A DNA stretch of 64,000 nucleotides from Cordylochernes scorpioides (lineage: Eukaryota > Arthropoda > Arachnida > Pseudoscorpiones > Chernetidae): the NCBI GenBank assembly GCA_030710605.1, contig CP092871.1, positions 66,421,887 to 66,485,886 of the forward strand. Direction: 5' to 3'. Below the pieces are notes generated by a model that made no database searches, was not told the DNA's origin, and worked only from the letters and a program-made list of their open reading frames with translations. Position numbers and translations under genes: made by a program. Position 1 is the stretch's first letter. Each line of letters begins with the position of its first letter. This document shows positions 41,601-47,556 of this stretch, one piece after another.

Positions 41601-42853
41601 GTACACCCAAAGAAGATACTGTGCAAGGAAGATTTTGGTTGCCTTAAGCCAAAAGCTGGGGCAGATGGAGCTCCTTAGTCCAAACTGACAGTTCCTATAA
41701 GAGAAGGAAAACTGATTTTAAACCAAAAACAGAAGGGGGTCCACTCAAGGATGAAATGAAGATTTGTGATGACTGACATAAATCTTACTTTATGATGATG
41801 TTGATAGATAGATTTGTGATTTTGAAATAATTCTTATTTATTAAATTTTAACCTCTCAAATATCAAAGTTAGAATTTTCTACCCTCTTCCCATTTTATTC
41901 CCTCAAATATCAAAGTTGGAATTTTCTACCCTCTTCCCATTCTATTCCCTCAGATATCAAAGTTGTAATGTTTGACCCTCTTCCCATTCCCTAACCCCAT
42001 CTTCCTTAAAGTTTATCTCAGAGAGAGAAACCAAGGTGTGGTGGGTGCAGGTTTGCCAGGATAGAGATTGACGTCTCTCCACCCATTGTCCCCTTCAGAG
42101 AGACCATCATCCATCCCCCCAAGATGGACAAGGTCAATGAAATCATTGAAGACTCGAAGGTAAGATGTCCCTAACTCTATAAGGTTATTTCTGGTGCATC
42201 ATGTATGCTGTAGCCCCCTGAGGAGACCTGCTGGGATGGTGAAGTGGCCCTCTCCCCAGACCACAAGTGCCTGCTCAGGATACGTGCTGTGCCCCTGCCT
42301 GAGCCAGCCACTGCCCTGCTGGCAGAGAAGGGACCTCTTCTGAAAGCTCTGCAGGACTGCAGCCTCAGCAATCTTCCCCAGCAGACCCTGGCTGCCCTGT
42401 CAGAAGTCCAGACCTCGTTGGCCGCAATGTTGACTGAGGCAGACTGGCCAGAGGATACAGTGAGCAAAGTCTGGAGCCTAGGTCCACGCCGCTGTGGCCC
42501 CAACCTGCTGATCAACAGAGTGGAAGACTACCCCAGACCCTCCATTTGGGAACTGAACTCTGCATTACCAGCCTGTGATCTGGCCAGCCTGGACTCCGCT
42601 ATAGAAACTGGCTTCCAGCTGGCAACTCTAGCAGGCCCCATGTGCGAGGAGCCCATGATGGGGGTAGCCTTTGTCTTAGAGCACTGCTCCATCCAAGGAA
42701 CAACAGGCAGTCTCCCAGACAACATGGGAGCCTGCACTGGCCAGGTCATCACTGCGGTCAAAGAAGGTTGTCGCAAGGCCTTCCAGACCCAACCACAGAG
42801 ACTCATGGCCGCCATGTACTCCTGTGACATCCAAGTTACTTCTGAAGTCTTGG
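14489..42853 (+). CDS. EFL1: EFL1, elongation factor-like GTPase 1 (partial, 15 exons)
   Basis: Homolog of EFL1/EFTUD1 (yeast Ria1), an EF-2-like cytoplasmic GTPase that with SBDS evicts eIF6 from late pre-60S subunits. Fifteen exons (listed separately) join without a phase conflict into about 778 codons, equivalent to roughly residues 130-960 of the 1120-residue human protein. It starts inside the G domain with the G4 motif NKID ([10 protein letters not shown]). It continues through the EFL1-specific DWSTGLED...YFSPDLGN segment, TLWGDYY, SDPKVQ, domain II ([10 protein letters not shown]), domain III (LNQADPCVQ), domain IV and the start of domain V ([30 protein letters not shown]). The P-loop exons lie upstream of the window. 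The C-terminal exons after the 42853 donor were not found. Confidence 0.95.
14679..14729 (+). CDS. EFL1: EFL1 exon (51 nt)
   Basis: Acceptor ATGTGCAG, donor GTAAGT. Encodes [17 protein letters not shown], directly continuing the VLEQ end of the previous exon as in EFL1 homologs. Confidence 0.85.
14786..14836 (+). CDS. EFL1: EFL1 exon (51 nt), low-complexity linker
   Basis: Acceptor TATGCCAG, donor GTAAGT. Encodes an acidic/Asn-rich linker [17 protein letters not shown] in the position of the variable EFL1 insertion. Supported by clean splice sites and phase rather than by conservation. Confidence 0.75.
14920..15298 (+). pseudogene. LINE reverse-transcriptase C-terminal relic
   Basis: An interrupted frame reads [20 protein letters not shown], then [15 protein letters not shown], then [18 protein letters not shown]. 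This is the pattern of the C-terminal tail of non-LTR retrotransposon ORF2 (K-E-E... C...R, then QL.YFGH..R, then GRR...W...V). Its 3' part (TTGGAGAATATTTGTCC...GATGGACACTAACAAC) recurs at 28428-28492. Lies in an EFL1 intron. Confidence 0.5.
16340..17351 (-). mobile_element. Mariner, 3' truncated
   Basis: The right TIR, read on the minus strand, is CGAGGTGTGTTCAATAAGTA, then TCGCGAC, followed by TA at 17352-17353. The left TIR and the C-terminal third of the transposase are missing, so the left boundary is approximate. It differs from the other three mariners in the window. Confidence 0.8.
16414..17145 (-). pseudogene. Mariner transposase, C-terminally truncated
   Basis: A long unbroken frame starts [20 protein letters not shown]. 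It has both N-terminal helix-turn-helix regions (the second [20 protein letters not shown]), the linker ([12 protein letters not shown]), the first catalytic Asp ([13 protein letters not shown]), and [16 protein letters not shown]. It ends after DLWKNKN, just before the expected HDN catalytic block, so two of the three aspartates are lost. DNA binding could persist without catalysis. Confidence 0.85.
17429..17516 (+). mobile_element. SINE fragment (3' part)
   Basis: Degenerate ACACATGTAGCATGTGGTG...TACTTACA...ACCATGTGCTCTAGGGAAAAG matches the end of the SINE consensus. Confidence 0.55.
17553..17662 (+). CDS. EFL1: EFL1 exon, DWSTGLED segment
   Basis: Acceptor GATGTGTAG, donor GTACTC. Reads [20 protein letters not shown], then [17 protein letters not shown], a hallmark EFL1 insertion in the G domain. 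Phase 0 to 2. Confidence 0.93.
17999..18116 (+). CDS. EFL1: EFL1 exon, TLWGDYY segment
   Basis: Acceptor TGTGGCAG, donor GTGGGT. Reads [14 protein letters not shown], then [20 protein letters not shown]. Phase 2 to 0. Text upstream of the acceptor is also open but does not match the family. Confidence 0.93.
18205..18366. mobile_element. Short pogo-type MITE
   Basis: CAGTTGAACCTCCCTGTAAA ... TCCTCTACTG with TA at both ends; interior AAAGTGTCCTTTAGGGAGAG. EFL1 intron. Confidence 0.8.
18785..18959. mobile_element. Short pogo-type MITE
   Basis: CAGTAGAACCTCTCTGTAAA ... CATGGAGGTTGTACTG flanked by TA. Same family, 420 bp from the previous copy. Confidence 0.85.
19117..19196 (+). CDS. EFL1: EFL1 exon, KPLFV segment
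   Basis: Acceptor GTGTGTAG, donor GTAGGT. Reads [20 protein letters not shown], ending EVIAVQ plus a split Arg codon. The following 7.7-kb intron holds a MITE, a solo LTR and a 6-kb LTR element. Confidence 0.93.
19511..19684. mobile_element. Short pogo-type MITE
   Basis: CGGTAGAACCTCCCTTTAGT ... CAGGGAGGTTCTACTG flanked by TA. Both ends are well preserved. Confidence 0.87.
20040..20640. repeat. Unclassified interspersed repeat, copy 2
   Basis: Partner of 3390-4230 (see that entry), interrupted by the solo LTR. A short minus-strand ORF (20342-20536, [20 protein letters not shown]) falls here, but I recognise no family. Confidence 0.5.
20136..20304 (+). mobile_element. Solo LTR of a small LTR element
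   Basis: TGTAACAAGTATTTATT...CTAATTTTCCACGTGGA, flanked by the 5-bp duplication AATAT (20131-20135, 20305-20309). It is related along its length to the LTRs of the miniature element at 49271-50000, and contains GAAATAAATTG, a polyadenylation signal. Confidence 0.8.
20731..21451 (+). repeat. Left LTR (721 bp)
   Basis: Contains TATATAA at about 20805 and AATAAA at about 20872. It has 38 bp (21176-21213) absent from the right LTR; otherwise the two are nearly identical. Confidence 0.92.
21532..22659 (+). CDS. Gag polyprotein of LTR element
   Basis: A 375-codon ORF from the first ATG after the LTR. The acidic N-terminus is followed by a Gag capsid-type region ([40 protein letters not shown], later LESLTDGLP). 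Then come a Pro/Arg-rich linker and one zinc knuckle [13 protein letters not shown] (C-x2-C-x4-H-x4-C, allowing for His spacing). It should form particles and bind RNA. The frame is unbroken and the region is GC-rich compared with the AT-rich 3' half of the element. Confidence 0.88.
   Translation: MEQGREEDPKEPMESDPDSESGENTTFPKKETTLGRTQEVPPNHEDVTPPPPVSDVLGSLARTIYQLSSATGLSRDVELPRYDGSYEAQSFFDNYDAQADLAQLHYTERLRRLPNLLQGKALHYFRSLKLDKLYYVDARQALIDLFPETTNASFARFLAIKLTDRSSLEEYYQKKTVCGLQLNLPHKILLESLTDGLPVADQRIVAAVPPNTLQAWYSVVSRVRGTHSASQVCQQTTRTTPNPSFAPSQRYSAPRPWSARPNYSANPPPSSCRYCGAMHWHAQCPKRPAQSRPRPVYRATTYPQHDRTVLSSPAPFRVNNTRAHVTRSPDPLYTTSPAQAVNPSYPMGTSTTAPKQACSDAQDSTTVGSSSHNFR
22640..23431 (+). CDS. Aspartic protease of LTR element
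   Basis: The frame is +1 relative to Gag and open across the Gag stop, so expression probably needs ribosomal frameshifting. It contains the catalytic motif [19 protein letters not shown] (D-T-G-A) and a flap/hydrophobic region [11 protein letters not shown], as in retroviral-type proteases. After about 120 residues the sequence becomes compositionally simple (T/A/C-rich) and no RT follows. The protease would mature Gag. Confidence 0.82.
   Translation, partial: PHITFVEQLFVRAELPNNVNLPLLLDTGASIDIISRNTFKIIETNLQKKIPVHPFNLTINAIANNIFTIGYIFLNVKIGNITQNLKFHIIDTPLPFGILSLNSIKRFLLIINCPQLLLYQDNVPLPTTLYKFTSCKQHMSHGQVNTTVPFTKFSPPVTGCSHVVNTNALIRSYCNVPNPIFNAPMSFSFIALDRNNLSHSLPKLFQSLNSHITTLLPFTCIFKYRQISLNKINNTLSHHFFQLATIFNARLHTQIQFRATQAP
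23432..26004. other. Noncoding AT-rich interior of LTR element
   Basis: Extremely G-poor on the plus strand for long stretches, especially 24480-25200. No ORF with recognisable motifs; the frame at 23382-23810 shows none. Directly before the right LTR the minus strand reads GATGGCCCCGGATGTGAGAG, which looks like a primer-binding site in the opposite orientation. Confidence 0.6.
26005..26687 (+). repeat. Right LTR (683 bp)
   Basis: Same ends as the left LTR. Missing the 38-bp block present at 21176-21213; otherwise very similar, pointing to a fairly recent insertion. Confidence 0.92.
26895..27031 (+). CDS. EFL1: EFL1 exon, SDPKVQ segment
   Basis: Acceptor GATGTCCAG, donor GTACAT. Reads [20 protein letters not shown], then ARQSDPKVQ...[13 protein letters not shown]. 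Phase 2 to 1. It starts only 207 bp from the end of the LTR element in the preceding intron. Confidence 0.93.
27641..27803. mobile_element. Short pogo-type MITE
   Basis: CAGTAGAACCTCCATAAGAG ... TTGTCCTTTACTG, TA-flanked. More diverged at the right end. Confidence 0.78.
28380..28500. repeat. LINE-tail-like repeat
   Basis: TTGGAGAATATTTGTCCATA...GATGGACACTAACAACAAC matches 15234-15298 downstream of the LINE relic, so it is likely a 3' tail copy of the same LINE. Confidence 0.5.
28665..28787 (+). CDS. EFL1: EFL1 exon, [10 protein letters not shown] segment
   Basis: Acceptor TGTGACAG, donor GTCAGT. Reads [20 protein letters not shown], then [20 protein letters not shown]. Phase 1 to 1. Confidence 0.92.
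29466..29625. mobile_element. Short pogo-type MITE
   Basis: CAGTGGAACCTCCCTTTAAA ... AAAGGGAGGTTCTACTG, TA-flanked, both ends intact. Confidence 0.87.
29842..29939. repeat. Imperfect inverted repeat (hairpin)
   Basis: The left arm AGTGCAAAATCATAAGCCAA and right arm TTCGCCTTATGATTTCGTGC are reverse complements with few mismatches; the match extends over about 30 bp per arm around an A/T loop. It may be a small MITE or a foldback. No TSD was identified. Confidence 0.55.
29940..31059. other. EFL1 intron, unassigned
   Basis: AT-rich intronic sequence with no ORF, RNA gene or recognisable element. Nothing is called here. Confidence 0.4.
31060..31159 (+). CDS. EFL1: EFL1 exon, [11 protein letters not shown] segment
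   Basis: Acceptor TGTTTCCAG, donor GTTGGT. Reads [20 protein letters not shown], then [12 protein letters not shown]. Phase 1 to 2. Start of the EF-2-like domain II. Confidence 0.92.
31280..31400 (-). mobile_element. Degenerate SINE fragment
   Basis: CCCATTAGGTTACTTGTACTC...GACTTTGCAAGATCAGGG parallels the SINE consensus CCCGTTTGGTTACTTGCACTC...GACTTTTGCAAGAATCGGG on the minus strand. Confidence 0.55.
31539..31712. mobile_element. Short pogo-type MITE
   Basis: CAGTAGAACCTGCATGAGAG ... AAGGGATGTTCTACTG, TA-flanked. Confidence 0.85.
31960..32095 (+). mobile_element. Degenerate SINE fragment
   Basis: GGGATTGAATTCCGCATTGG, then TTGCTCCAATGGCCCCCAATTC and CCAAATGGGGCTCTGGCA, match the 5' half of the SINE on the plus strand. 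Confidence 0.65.
32784..32875 (+). CDS. EFL1: EFL1 exon, charged linker
   Basis: Acceptor GTCTCCAG, donor GTATTC. Encodes a charged helix [20 protein letters not shown], then [10 protein letters not shown]. This is the variable linker inside domain II of EFL1. Phase 2 to 1. Confidence 0.88.
33107..33240. mobile_element. Degraded pogo-type MITE
   Basis: CAGTAAAACCTCCATTAGTGG then a degraded interior (CTCTGATAAGAAGACATCTC). The right end is not clear. Confidence 0.45.
33373..33545 (+). CDS. EFL1: EFL1 exon, domain II
   Basis: Acceptor GTGCCTACAG, donor GTAAGT. Reads [19 protein letters not shown], then [19 protein letters not shown], then FVLGPKYNP. An upstream AG (CCCTACAG at about 33341) breaks the reading phase, which fixes this acceptor. 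Confidence 0.93.
34780..34915 (+). pseudogene. Possible LINE 3' relic with zinc knuckle
   Basis: A short frame reads [19 protein letters not shown], the C-x2-C...H-x4-C pattern at the C-terminus of R1/Jockey-type LINE ORF2. An A-run follows at 34930-34951, consistent with a LINE tail. Too short for certainty. Confidence 0.35.
35395..35659 (+). CDS. EFL1: EFL1 exon, domain II/III
   Basis: Acceptor ATGTCCCAG, donor GTAAGT. Includes [39 protein letters not shown] and [13 protein letters not shown]. Phase 0 to 1. Confidence 0.94.
36957..37060. mobile_element. Degraded pogo-type MITE (left part)
   Basis: CAGTAGAACTACCTTTCTCT then TTGCAGAGCCAAAGTGTC. Similar fragments are at 35813-35883 (ends TGGAGGTTCTATTG) and 36495-36650. 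Confidence 0.55.
37123..37270 (+). CDS. EFL1: EFL1 exon, domain III
   Basis: Acceptor GGTGTACAG, donor GTTAGT. Reads [20 protein letters not shown], then [20 protein letters not shown], then RCLLDLRE: the EF-2-like domain III with the conserved [15 protein letters not shown] lies 45 bp into the following intron. Confidence 0.95.
37316..37598 (+). mobile_element. tRNA-derived SINE, full length, 12-bp TSD
   Basis: Flanked by the exact duplication AACCCATTGTAA (37304-37315, 37599-37610). The head GGGGGGTCAGTGGAAGGATG carries GGGTTCGATTCCCGC (B box); the end is ACCACGTGTACTAGGAATAAGC. It inserted 45 bp into an EFL1 intron. The best-delimited copy of this family here. Confidence 0.93.
37983..38461 (+). 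mobile_element. Nonautonomous Helitron (479 bp)
   Basis: A|TCTATATTAATAAAATGC at the 5' end; ACCCGGGCGAAGCCGGGT, ACACATCCG, CTAG|T at the 3' end. Inserted between A and T, as Helitrons do. Confidence 0.82.
39039..39413 (-). pseudogene. Tc1 transposase C-terminal fragment
   Basis: The frame includes [20 protein letters not shown] (second catalytic Asp in the QQDN block), [20 protein letters not shown] (where Tc1 has SPDLSPIEH-W) and [19 protein letters not shown]. The third catalytic position reads N rather than D/E in SNIEHVW. Earlier parts of the protein lie in broken frames at 40008-40500 beyond the SINE insertion. Confidence 0.8.
39490..39999 (-). mobile_element. SINE, 5' truncated, containing another SINE
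   Basis: Flanked by CCCCAAAT (39482-39489, 40000-40007). It consists of 39490-39542 and 39852-39999; the tRNA-like head is missing, as in 5'-truncated LINE-mobilised copies. Confidence 0.8.
39543..39851 (-). mobile_element. SINE inserted in SINE
   Basis: Full-length copy with head GGGAATCGAACCCGGGTCC, flanked by the 9-bp duplication ATGATAATC (39534-39542, 39852-39860), which belongs to the outer SINE. Confidence 0.88.
40974..41285. repeat. Minisatellite of about 52 bp, about six units
   Basis: Units of the form ATTGGTTGCTACAGCCTATATAATGGGCCCCAAGA plus a short C-rich spacer, with alternating spacers. Each unit holds ATTGG (inverted CCAAT) and TATATAA. It lies in the EFL1 intron before the 42051 exon. 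Confidence 0.85.
41407..41480. repeat. Near-perfect hairpin (arms about 31 bp)
   Basis: Left arm CACAAGGTAATAAGACCAAA then TCCAAATAAATA; right arm TATTTATTTGGATTTGGTCT then AATATCTTGTG. The loop is about 10 bp. It could be a tiny foldback MITE. No coding content. Confidence 0.75.
41852..41992. repeat. Triplicated 46-48 bp repeat
   Basis: Three tandem copies of CTCAAATATCAAAGTTGGAA then TTTTCTACCCTCTTCCCATT, diverging slightly. Confidence 0.8.
42051..42159 (+). CDS. EFL1: EFL1 exon, start of domain IV
   Basis: Acceptor GTGGGTGCAG, donor GTAAGA. Reads [20 protein letters not shown], then [16 protein letters not shown]. It completes the AG|G Arg codon from the previous exon. Confidence 0.94.
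42214..42853 (+). CDS. EFL1: EFL1 exon, domains IV-V (640 nt)
   Basis: Acceptor ATGCTGTAG, donor GTGAGT. It starts [20 protein letters not shown], includes [40 protein letters not shown] and [20 protein letters not shown], and ends in phase 1 after the first base of a Gly codon. The expected continuation (domain V, C-terminal tail) is not seen downstream in this window. The exon is markedly more GC-rich than its introns. Confidence 0.95.
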
Positions 42854-42926
42854 GTGAGTACCAATTCCTCTACCATTACTATAATATCAATATTGATGTA
42901 CTTATAACTAGAGCAAAGATCAATAC

Positions 42927-43170
42927 AGTAAAACCTCACTTTAGAAAAACAAGTGGTTCACCATAGCCACATGGTGTATTATAAAATAATAGAGAATATT
43001 TTAGGTTTTTGTTATAGGAGAAGGTTTTTTTATAATTCCTAGTATACATTTACAAGCCATGATTGTGGGTAGTAGTTAGCGACTGCTTTTACTGCAAGTG
43101 CATCACATGTCTACACATGTAGAAAGTAGTTCGACTTTTGTACTTACAAGTGTGCCAGAGCCCTGTTTGG
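42927..43170. mobile_element. Pogo-end fragment and SINE fragment
   Basis: CAGTAAAACCTCACTTTAG at 42927 is a pogo-type left end with GGTTCACCATAGCCAC. From 43028 a minus-strand SINE fragment (CCTAGTATACATTTACAAGCC...AGCGACTGCTTTTACTGC) follows. Confidence 0.6.
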
Positions 43171-44120
43171 GGTTGAACTAGTTCAACATTTTGGTATCCC
43201 ACAGTTGCCTTTTTTAAGGAAACTATTTTTATAAGGCTTTCTTGTTTCCAATTTGTGAATGATATTTAATATGCGTGCTCTATGTGTTTATAATATCAGA
43301 ACAATCCCAAATTGGCTACGAGTAAGCTTATCAAAATAGCCTACTTGATATGGCCAACTGTGATTTGCCGAAACGTCAAAATAAATATAAAAAGATTGAA
43401 GTAACTCAAAATTTAACCAATAAGAAACATCTTAAGGCGCCTATATTCACATGAAATTACACAAAATAGTTTTTTTTTTTTATTTACCTATCATGATGCA
43501 ACCAAACAGAGGGTGTTTAGGATTTAGTCAAATCTCTCCAGGTCTTTCAGTAACTCCCTGAGTTATGTATAAAACATTAAAATTCTATCACAATATGAAA
43601 TAAAACACACTTAAACCTCTTGTTTTAAAATATCATTTTATTCATCAATAAATAGTATCATTTTTATACACAGATATGCCAATTTTATATTACAAGTATC
43701 TTTTCTACTCTGTGGTAAGCTCTCTCTGTGAATTTTTGCTGCAGGAGTGCCAGACATACACACTGTTGCCAAGCACTTGAATTATTGATGATCCAATTTA
43801 ATATTGGTGTTTTTTATAAGAAATTTTGCATTCCTTTATTATTACTCTATTTAATGCCCATTTATATATTTTCAAAAATTCTTGGTTACACTATTTGGTT
43901 TTCCTTTTATATTGTTCCGTTTATTCAGCTGAAAAAATAAGTATGAAATAAAAGAGTCTAACAGTAGAAAAAAGGACCCACATATATCACAATGAGCACT
44001 GATATAAAGCCAAGATTGTGCTTAGTTTTCAATTATAATAATTTAGTGGCATCGATTTAGTTTTCACTGATTCAATTTTGCAAATTTTTATCAAATAAAA
44101 TTTACATATATTGTATAACC
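43171..44120. other. Unassigned intergenic or EFL1 3' intron sequence
   Basis: No EFL1 continuation (expected to begin with the G-R-V-Y-A motif) and no other gene or element recognised. Confidence 0.4.
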
Positions 44121-44356
44121 AATAAATGTGTATTCTGGATTTGATTGAAAGGTTTAGTTGGAGCAAAATAAAAGCAATATTTTGTATGTCCGAACGGATC
44201 TCTTTTTCAAGCAGTTCAGCAGCCTGGTGCGCACGTGTTGCCTCGGACTCGTGAACTGTTGGAACAAAATAAACGCGCTCAGTCCCTCCCGATATATCAC
44301 CTTTATTTTACTTTAAATAAATCTCTCAATCAAATCCAAAATACGTCTTATTATTC
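44121..44356. mobile_element. Candidate MITE with 30-bp inverted ends
   Basis: Left arm AATAAATGTGTATTCTGGAT then TTGATTGAAA; right arm CTCAATCAAATCCAAAATAC then GTCTTATTATT. Interior about 170 bp. Class unassigned. Confidence 0.5.
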
Positions 44357-44628
44357 ATTTCTTTTATAAAATTTGTCTTCTTTTAATGAAAGGTACCTTT
44401 TCGAAGATGTCGTCACTAATAACTAGGAGAACAGAATAAAGCTCATCGTTTTGCCCAGCAGAGAAAACAGTTTAAGAAGTGACTGGTAACTATAGAAAAC
44501 TTTTTTTCTTTCAATTCCAATCGTTTTCGAATGTTTTTCCATCTTTGGGGCCCCTTGGACGAAAGCGGGCGGAGACGACCCATTCTTCACGAAAGTAGAG
44601 ACAGGGAGAGTGTAGGGCGGGAGGGGTG

Positions 44629-44687
44629 TCACAGTGTCCAATGTCTTGTTGCATTCATCAGCATCTTCCACGGTAGTTCGGGGTAAT
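44629..44687 (-). CDS. Terminal exon of minus-strand secreted-type gene
   Basis: Acceptor GTTTGTTACAG (minus strand). It completes the split Asp codon of the previous exon and reads YPELPWKMLMNATRHWTL, then TGA. Phase match and a strong acceptor support it. The alternative frame is open to about 44423 but would not join the upstream exon. Confidence 0.6.
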
Positions 44688-45282
44688 CTGTAACAAACCA
44701 CACTGGTAGTTAGGGAAACGGCTTATGATTCTGGAACATGGAATCGAAGTAGCTAATAACAACAGTAACTAATAACAATGACACAACATAAAGTATTGTT
44801 CTAAAAGAAAGAAAATTTGCATGTGATATTTTTAAAGTAAGTTTGTATCCTTAGTAATTGCATAAAGGCACTGAGTTACAAATCCTCATCAAGAAAGATT
44901 TTGCCAATGTTTTAAAATATCCTTTGTGTGTAACAAATTTTTAACTGGGGACAAAATGGAGGTAGGATCGGCCTAAAGCTTCGAATTTTTTATATAATTT
45001 TCACATATTTTTAATACCACTTTCAAATCTATGTCATTATTAGGACATTGTAATTTTTCGTGTAAGGATTTAAAATATTTTCGGAACAATCTTGTCAATG
45101 AAATGAAAATCTGTGTAACGATCATACTTGTAATATACTTCCATAGCGCTGCTACCGGCGATTTTTCTGTAAATTCATCCATTTTGATAAGTAGTAGGAC
45201 TGCAACGGGATTATATATTCAGCGAAAATTCAGCTGCCTCGGTCGTCAGAAAAGTAGTGTCGAGTAAGGAGAAGCTGGGTAC

Positions 45283-45772
45283 CTGTGTCCTCCCTGGCAC
45301 TGCGAGCGGTGGTGGCCACACACAGCATGCCGTAGATGCGGATGCCAGGGATACGGGCGTAAGCCGGCACAGCATGATTGACCGGCCCCTGCAGCCGTCC
45401 AGCACACCGGCACACGGCCAGGAAGTGTGCGCGGCCCGTGCGTTGGCTCTGTAGCGCCAGCAGCGTCCAGTCACGGGGCGGTGCACAAGCACGCACTGCA
45501 GCGGCGGGTTCGCACAGTTTGATGAGCGTCACACTGCTCCCCGAGTCTGTCGACTCGGAGCGTGCCGTGAGGTGTAGCGAGTGGCCGTCCTCAGAGTCCA
45601 GGCGGGTGGAGCAGGCTTGCTGCCCCTCACCGCACCGGCACAGCGGCTGGATGAGGCGACGGCGCACGAAGATGGCGCTGCACACCTGCTGGGCCGCGCA
45701 CTCGGGCAGACCTCCGGACAACGACCCGCCTGCGTATTGCGGAGGGGGCTCCCCGGGCCTCTGGGCATCCCA
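45283..45772 (-). CDS. Cysteine-containing, probably secreted protein (internal exon)
   Basis: The acceptor is CTTGCAG and the donor GTACCC; 163 codons, phase 0 to 1. It begins WDAQRPGEPPPQYAGGSLSG and has cysteines in QQVCSAIF and LCRCGEGQQACS, then LIKLCEP, TGRAHFLAVCRC, and YARIPGIRIYGMLCVA. At least eight Cys and a GC-rich composition contrast with the surroundings. I recall an arthropod secreted family, related to centipede venom-type scoloptoxin-like proteins but also housekeeping, with the LCRC, RTG-H-L-VCRC and PGIR-YGM-CV blocks; this link is tentative. A signal-peptide exon was not found. Function unknown. Confidence 0.65.
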
Positions 45773-45879
45773 CTGCAAGACTTTATAGCAGCAACACTAA
45801 CTGGTGGAGAAACCATTCCTAATCACTGAACCGGTAATAACGAATTCCATCCTTCGTTAGCAATCGTCTACCTCCTTTT

Positions 45880-46080
45880 ACCTATCCCAAGTACGTGTGG
45901 TACAGGTCATGATGATATTATCATAGTATATAAGGGTTTGTTGCGACTGCCTTTGCTGAAAGTGCACCGCATGTTTACACATGTAGATGGCAGTTCGACT
46001 TGGGCATTTGCAAGGTGCCTTAGCCCCTTGCACTCATTGGTGGGATTGGGCTATGTACAAGATCAGTCCCTAACTAGGAT
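45880..46080 (-). mobile_element. Diverged SINE copy
   Basis: TATCCCAAGTACGTGTGGTAC, AGTGCACCGCATGTTTACAC and GCAGTTCGACTTGGGCATTT follow the SINE consensus on the minus strand, with many substitutions. Confidence 0.65.
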
Positions 46081-46864
46081 CCCTACCAATCAAGAAGGTA
46101 TCCCAAACAGAGACCCAAATGAAGCGGAGACGAAGCTAGTGGAGTTCTAAAGAAAAAGCCTCAGCATTATATAAAGCCAAAACCTTCCCACCACAAAAAT
46201 AGTTTTGAGCGTGACGTTTTAAAACCTATCCTCCTTTCAGCGCTGCATTTTACTACCTCCCGATTGCATTAAAAATAACTCCTCTCTACTTCTAAGCTCG
46301 TTTAAGGGATATTTTGCACGCGAACACCTTTGGTCTTGAATAATATACTTCTTGAATTAAAAAAAAAAAAAAAACGATTAAGATTTCCTTAGCGGGTCTT
46401 CAACGTACAGTCTGCATCACACGGACAAGGGGGTGCTCTTTCATTCTTTATATCTACGGATTAACTCCTGGGTTACCCATATGTAGTTGTTCTCTATATT
46501 GAAAAAAGAAATATTTACCTTGACCAGAACTCATATTTGCTGCGGATTGACCTTTCAACATAGATTTCTTTTCACTCTGATAGGATAAAATGTTTTGATG
46601 AAGCGACAATACAAAGCAAACCCTGTTCTTTTGGCGGACCTGTTATTCCTATATCTCTATTTTATAATAACTATACAGTATCCTATGAACGAAGTCCTGT
46701 GGAATGGATTTATGTTGGAGCTTGAAGTCTTATCCACCCCCGGAATTTGTTACTAGCTATTACTACGCCGAAATTTAAGAGGAGAAAGCCCACCTTAGCC
46801 AATGGCAATGCCATCGTTCATAAACTTTGCCGATTTACGAAGTTTTGCGTCATTTATATATATA
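46081..46864. other. Unassigned sequence
   Basis: No convincing ORF or element; a 15-bp A-run at about 46359-46373. Confidence 0.35.
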
Positions 46865-47420
46865 CTAGCGGATGTACCCGGCTTCGCCCGGGTTTTACCC
46901 GAGTAAAGGTTTGTCTAACGAACATTTGTTAAAACAATTCTCTATAAACTTGTAAAAAAAAAAAGATATATTTTGATAATTTGAAACTCGTAAATATGAA
47001 TCTCTCGATAAAGTGAACATTTTTTCCCGGTCCCTTGAAAAATACTCGATAAGTTGAATAAAATCAATATTAATTGGTTCCCTCGGTAATTGGAAGTTAA
47101 AGGAATAGTATCTTGCCTTGGAATTGTATCATTATTCTTGTCTCAAATAAATTGCCGTGTCATCCTGAATTTTGTCTTTCCTAATTTTCTACATTACAAA
47201 GTCATCGTATCATCATGATAATATTTAGAGCAGATTGTTGAATTATAACAGATAAATTAGAATATTTATCTTGATTATTTCTAGGCGAAAAGTTATTTCA
47301 AAAATTTTATTTGCTAGAAACCTTCCCAGTACTATACTAAATAACTTCCCAAAGTTTCATGGCGTTCCAATGAGTGGTTTGGTCAGGCATAAAGGACAGA
47401 CACACACACACACACACATC
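46865..47420 (-). mobile_element. Nonautonomous Helitron
   Basis: CTAG at 46865-46868 with GCGGATGT and the CCCGGGCGAAGCCGGG hairpin (minus strand) marks the 3' end. The 5' end is eroded into a CA repeat near 47400-47420, so the right boundary is approximate. Confidence 0.72.
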
Positions 47421-47556
47421 TCTATAAACTTTAGCCAATTTTTTAGTGCTGATTAGGTTCTTGTGAAACTGCTAGTAACTTGATGATCTCCCAAATATAT
47501 AAGTTACGTTCCCTCTGACACCTAGATTCAACTAGTCACGTGTTGGAGATACCTAC

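Noticed and set aside
42177-42939. Minus-strand ORFs opposite the last EFL1 exon
   Set aside because: Shadows of the conserved EFL1 exon on the plus strand.
44423-44628. Extension of the 44.6-kb minus-strand ORF
   Set aside because: Open only in a frame that does not match the phase of the upstream donor; the in-phase frame stops at 44629.
45257-45829. Plus-strand ORFs over the GC-rich block at 45.2-45.8 kb
   Set aside because: Shadows of the minus-strand Cys-containing exon, which has consistent splice sites and a sensible composition.
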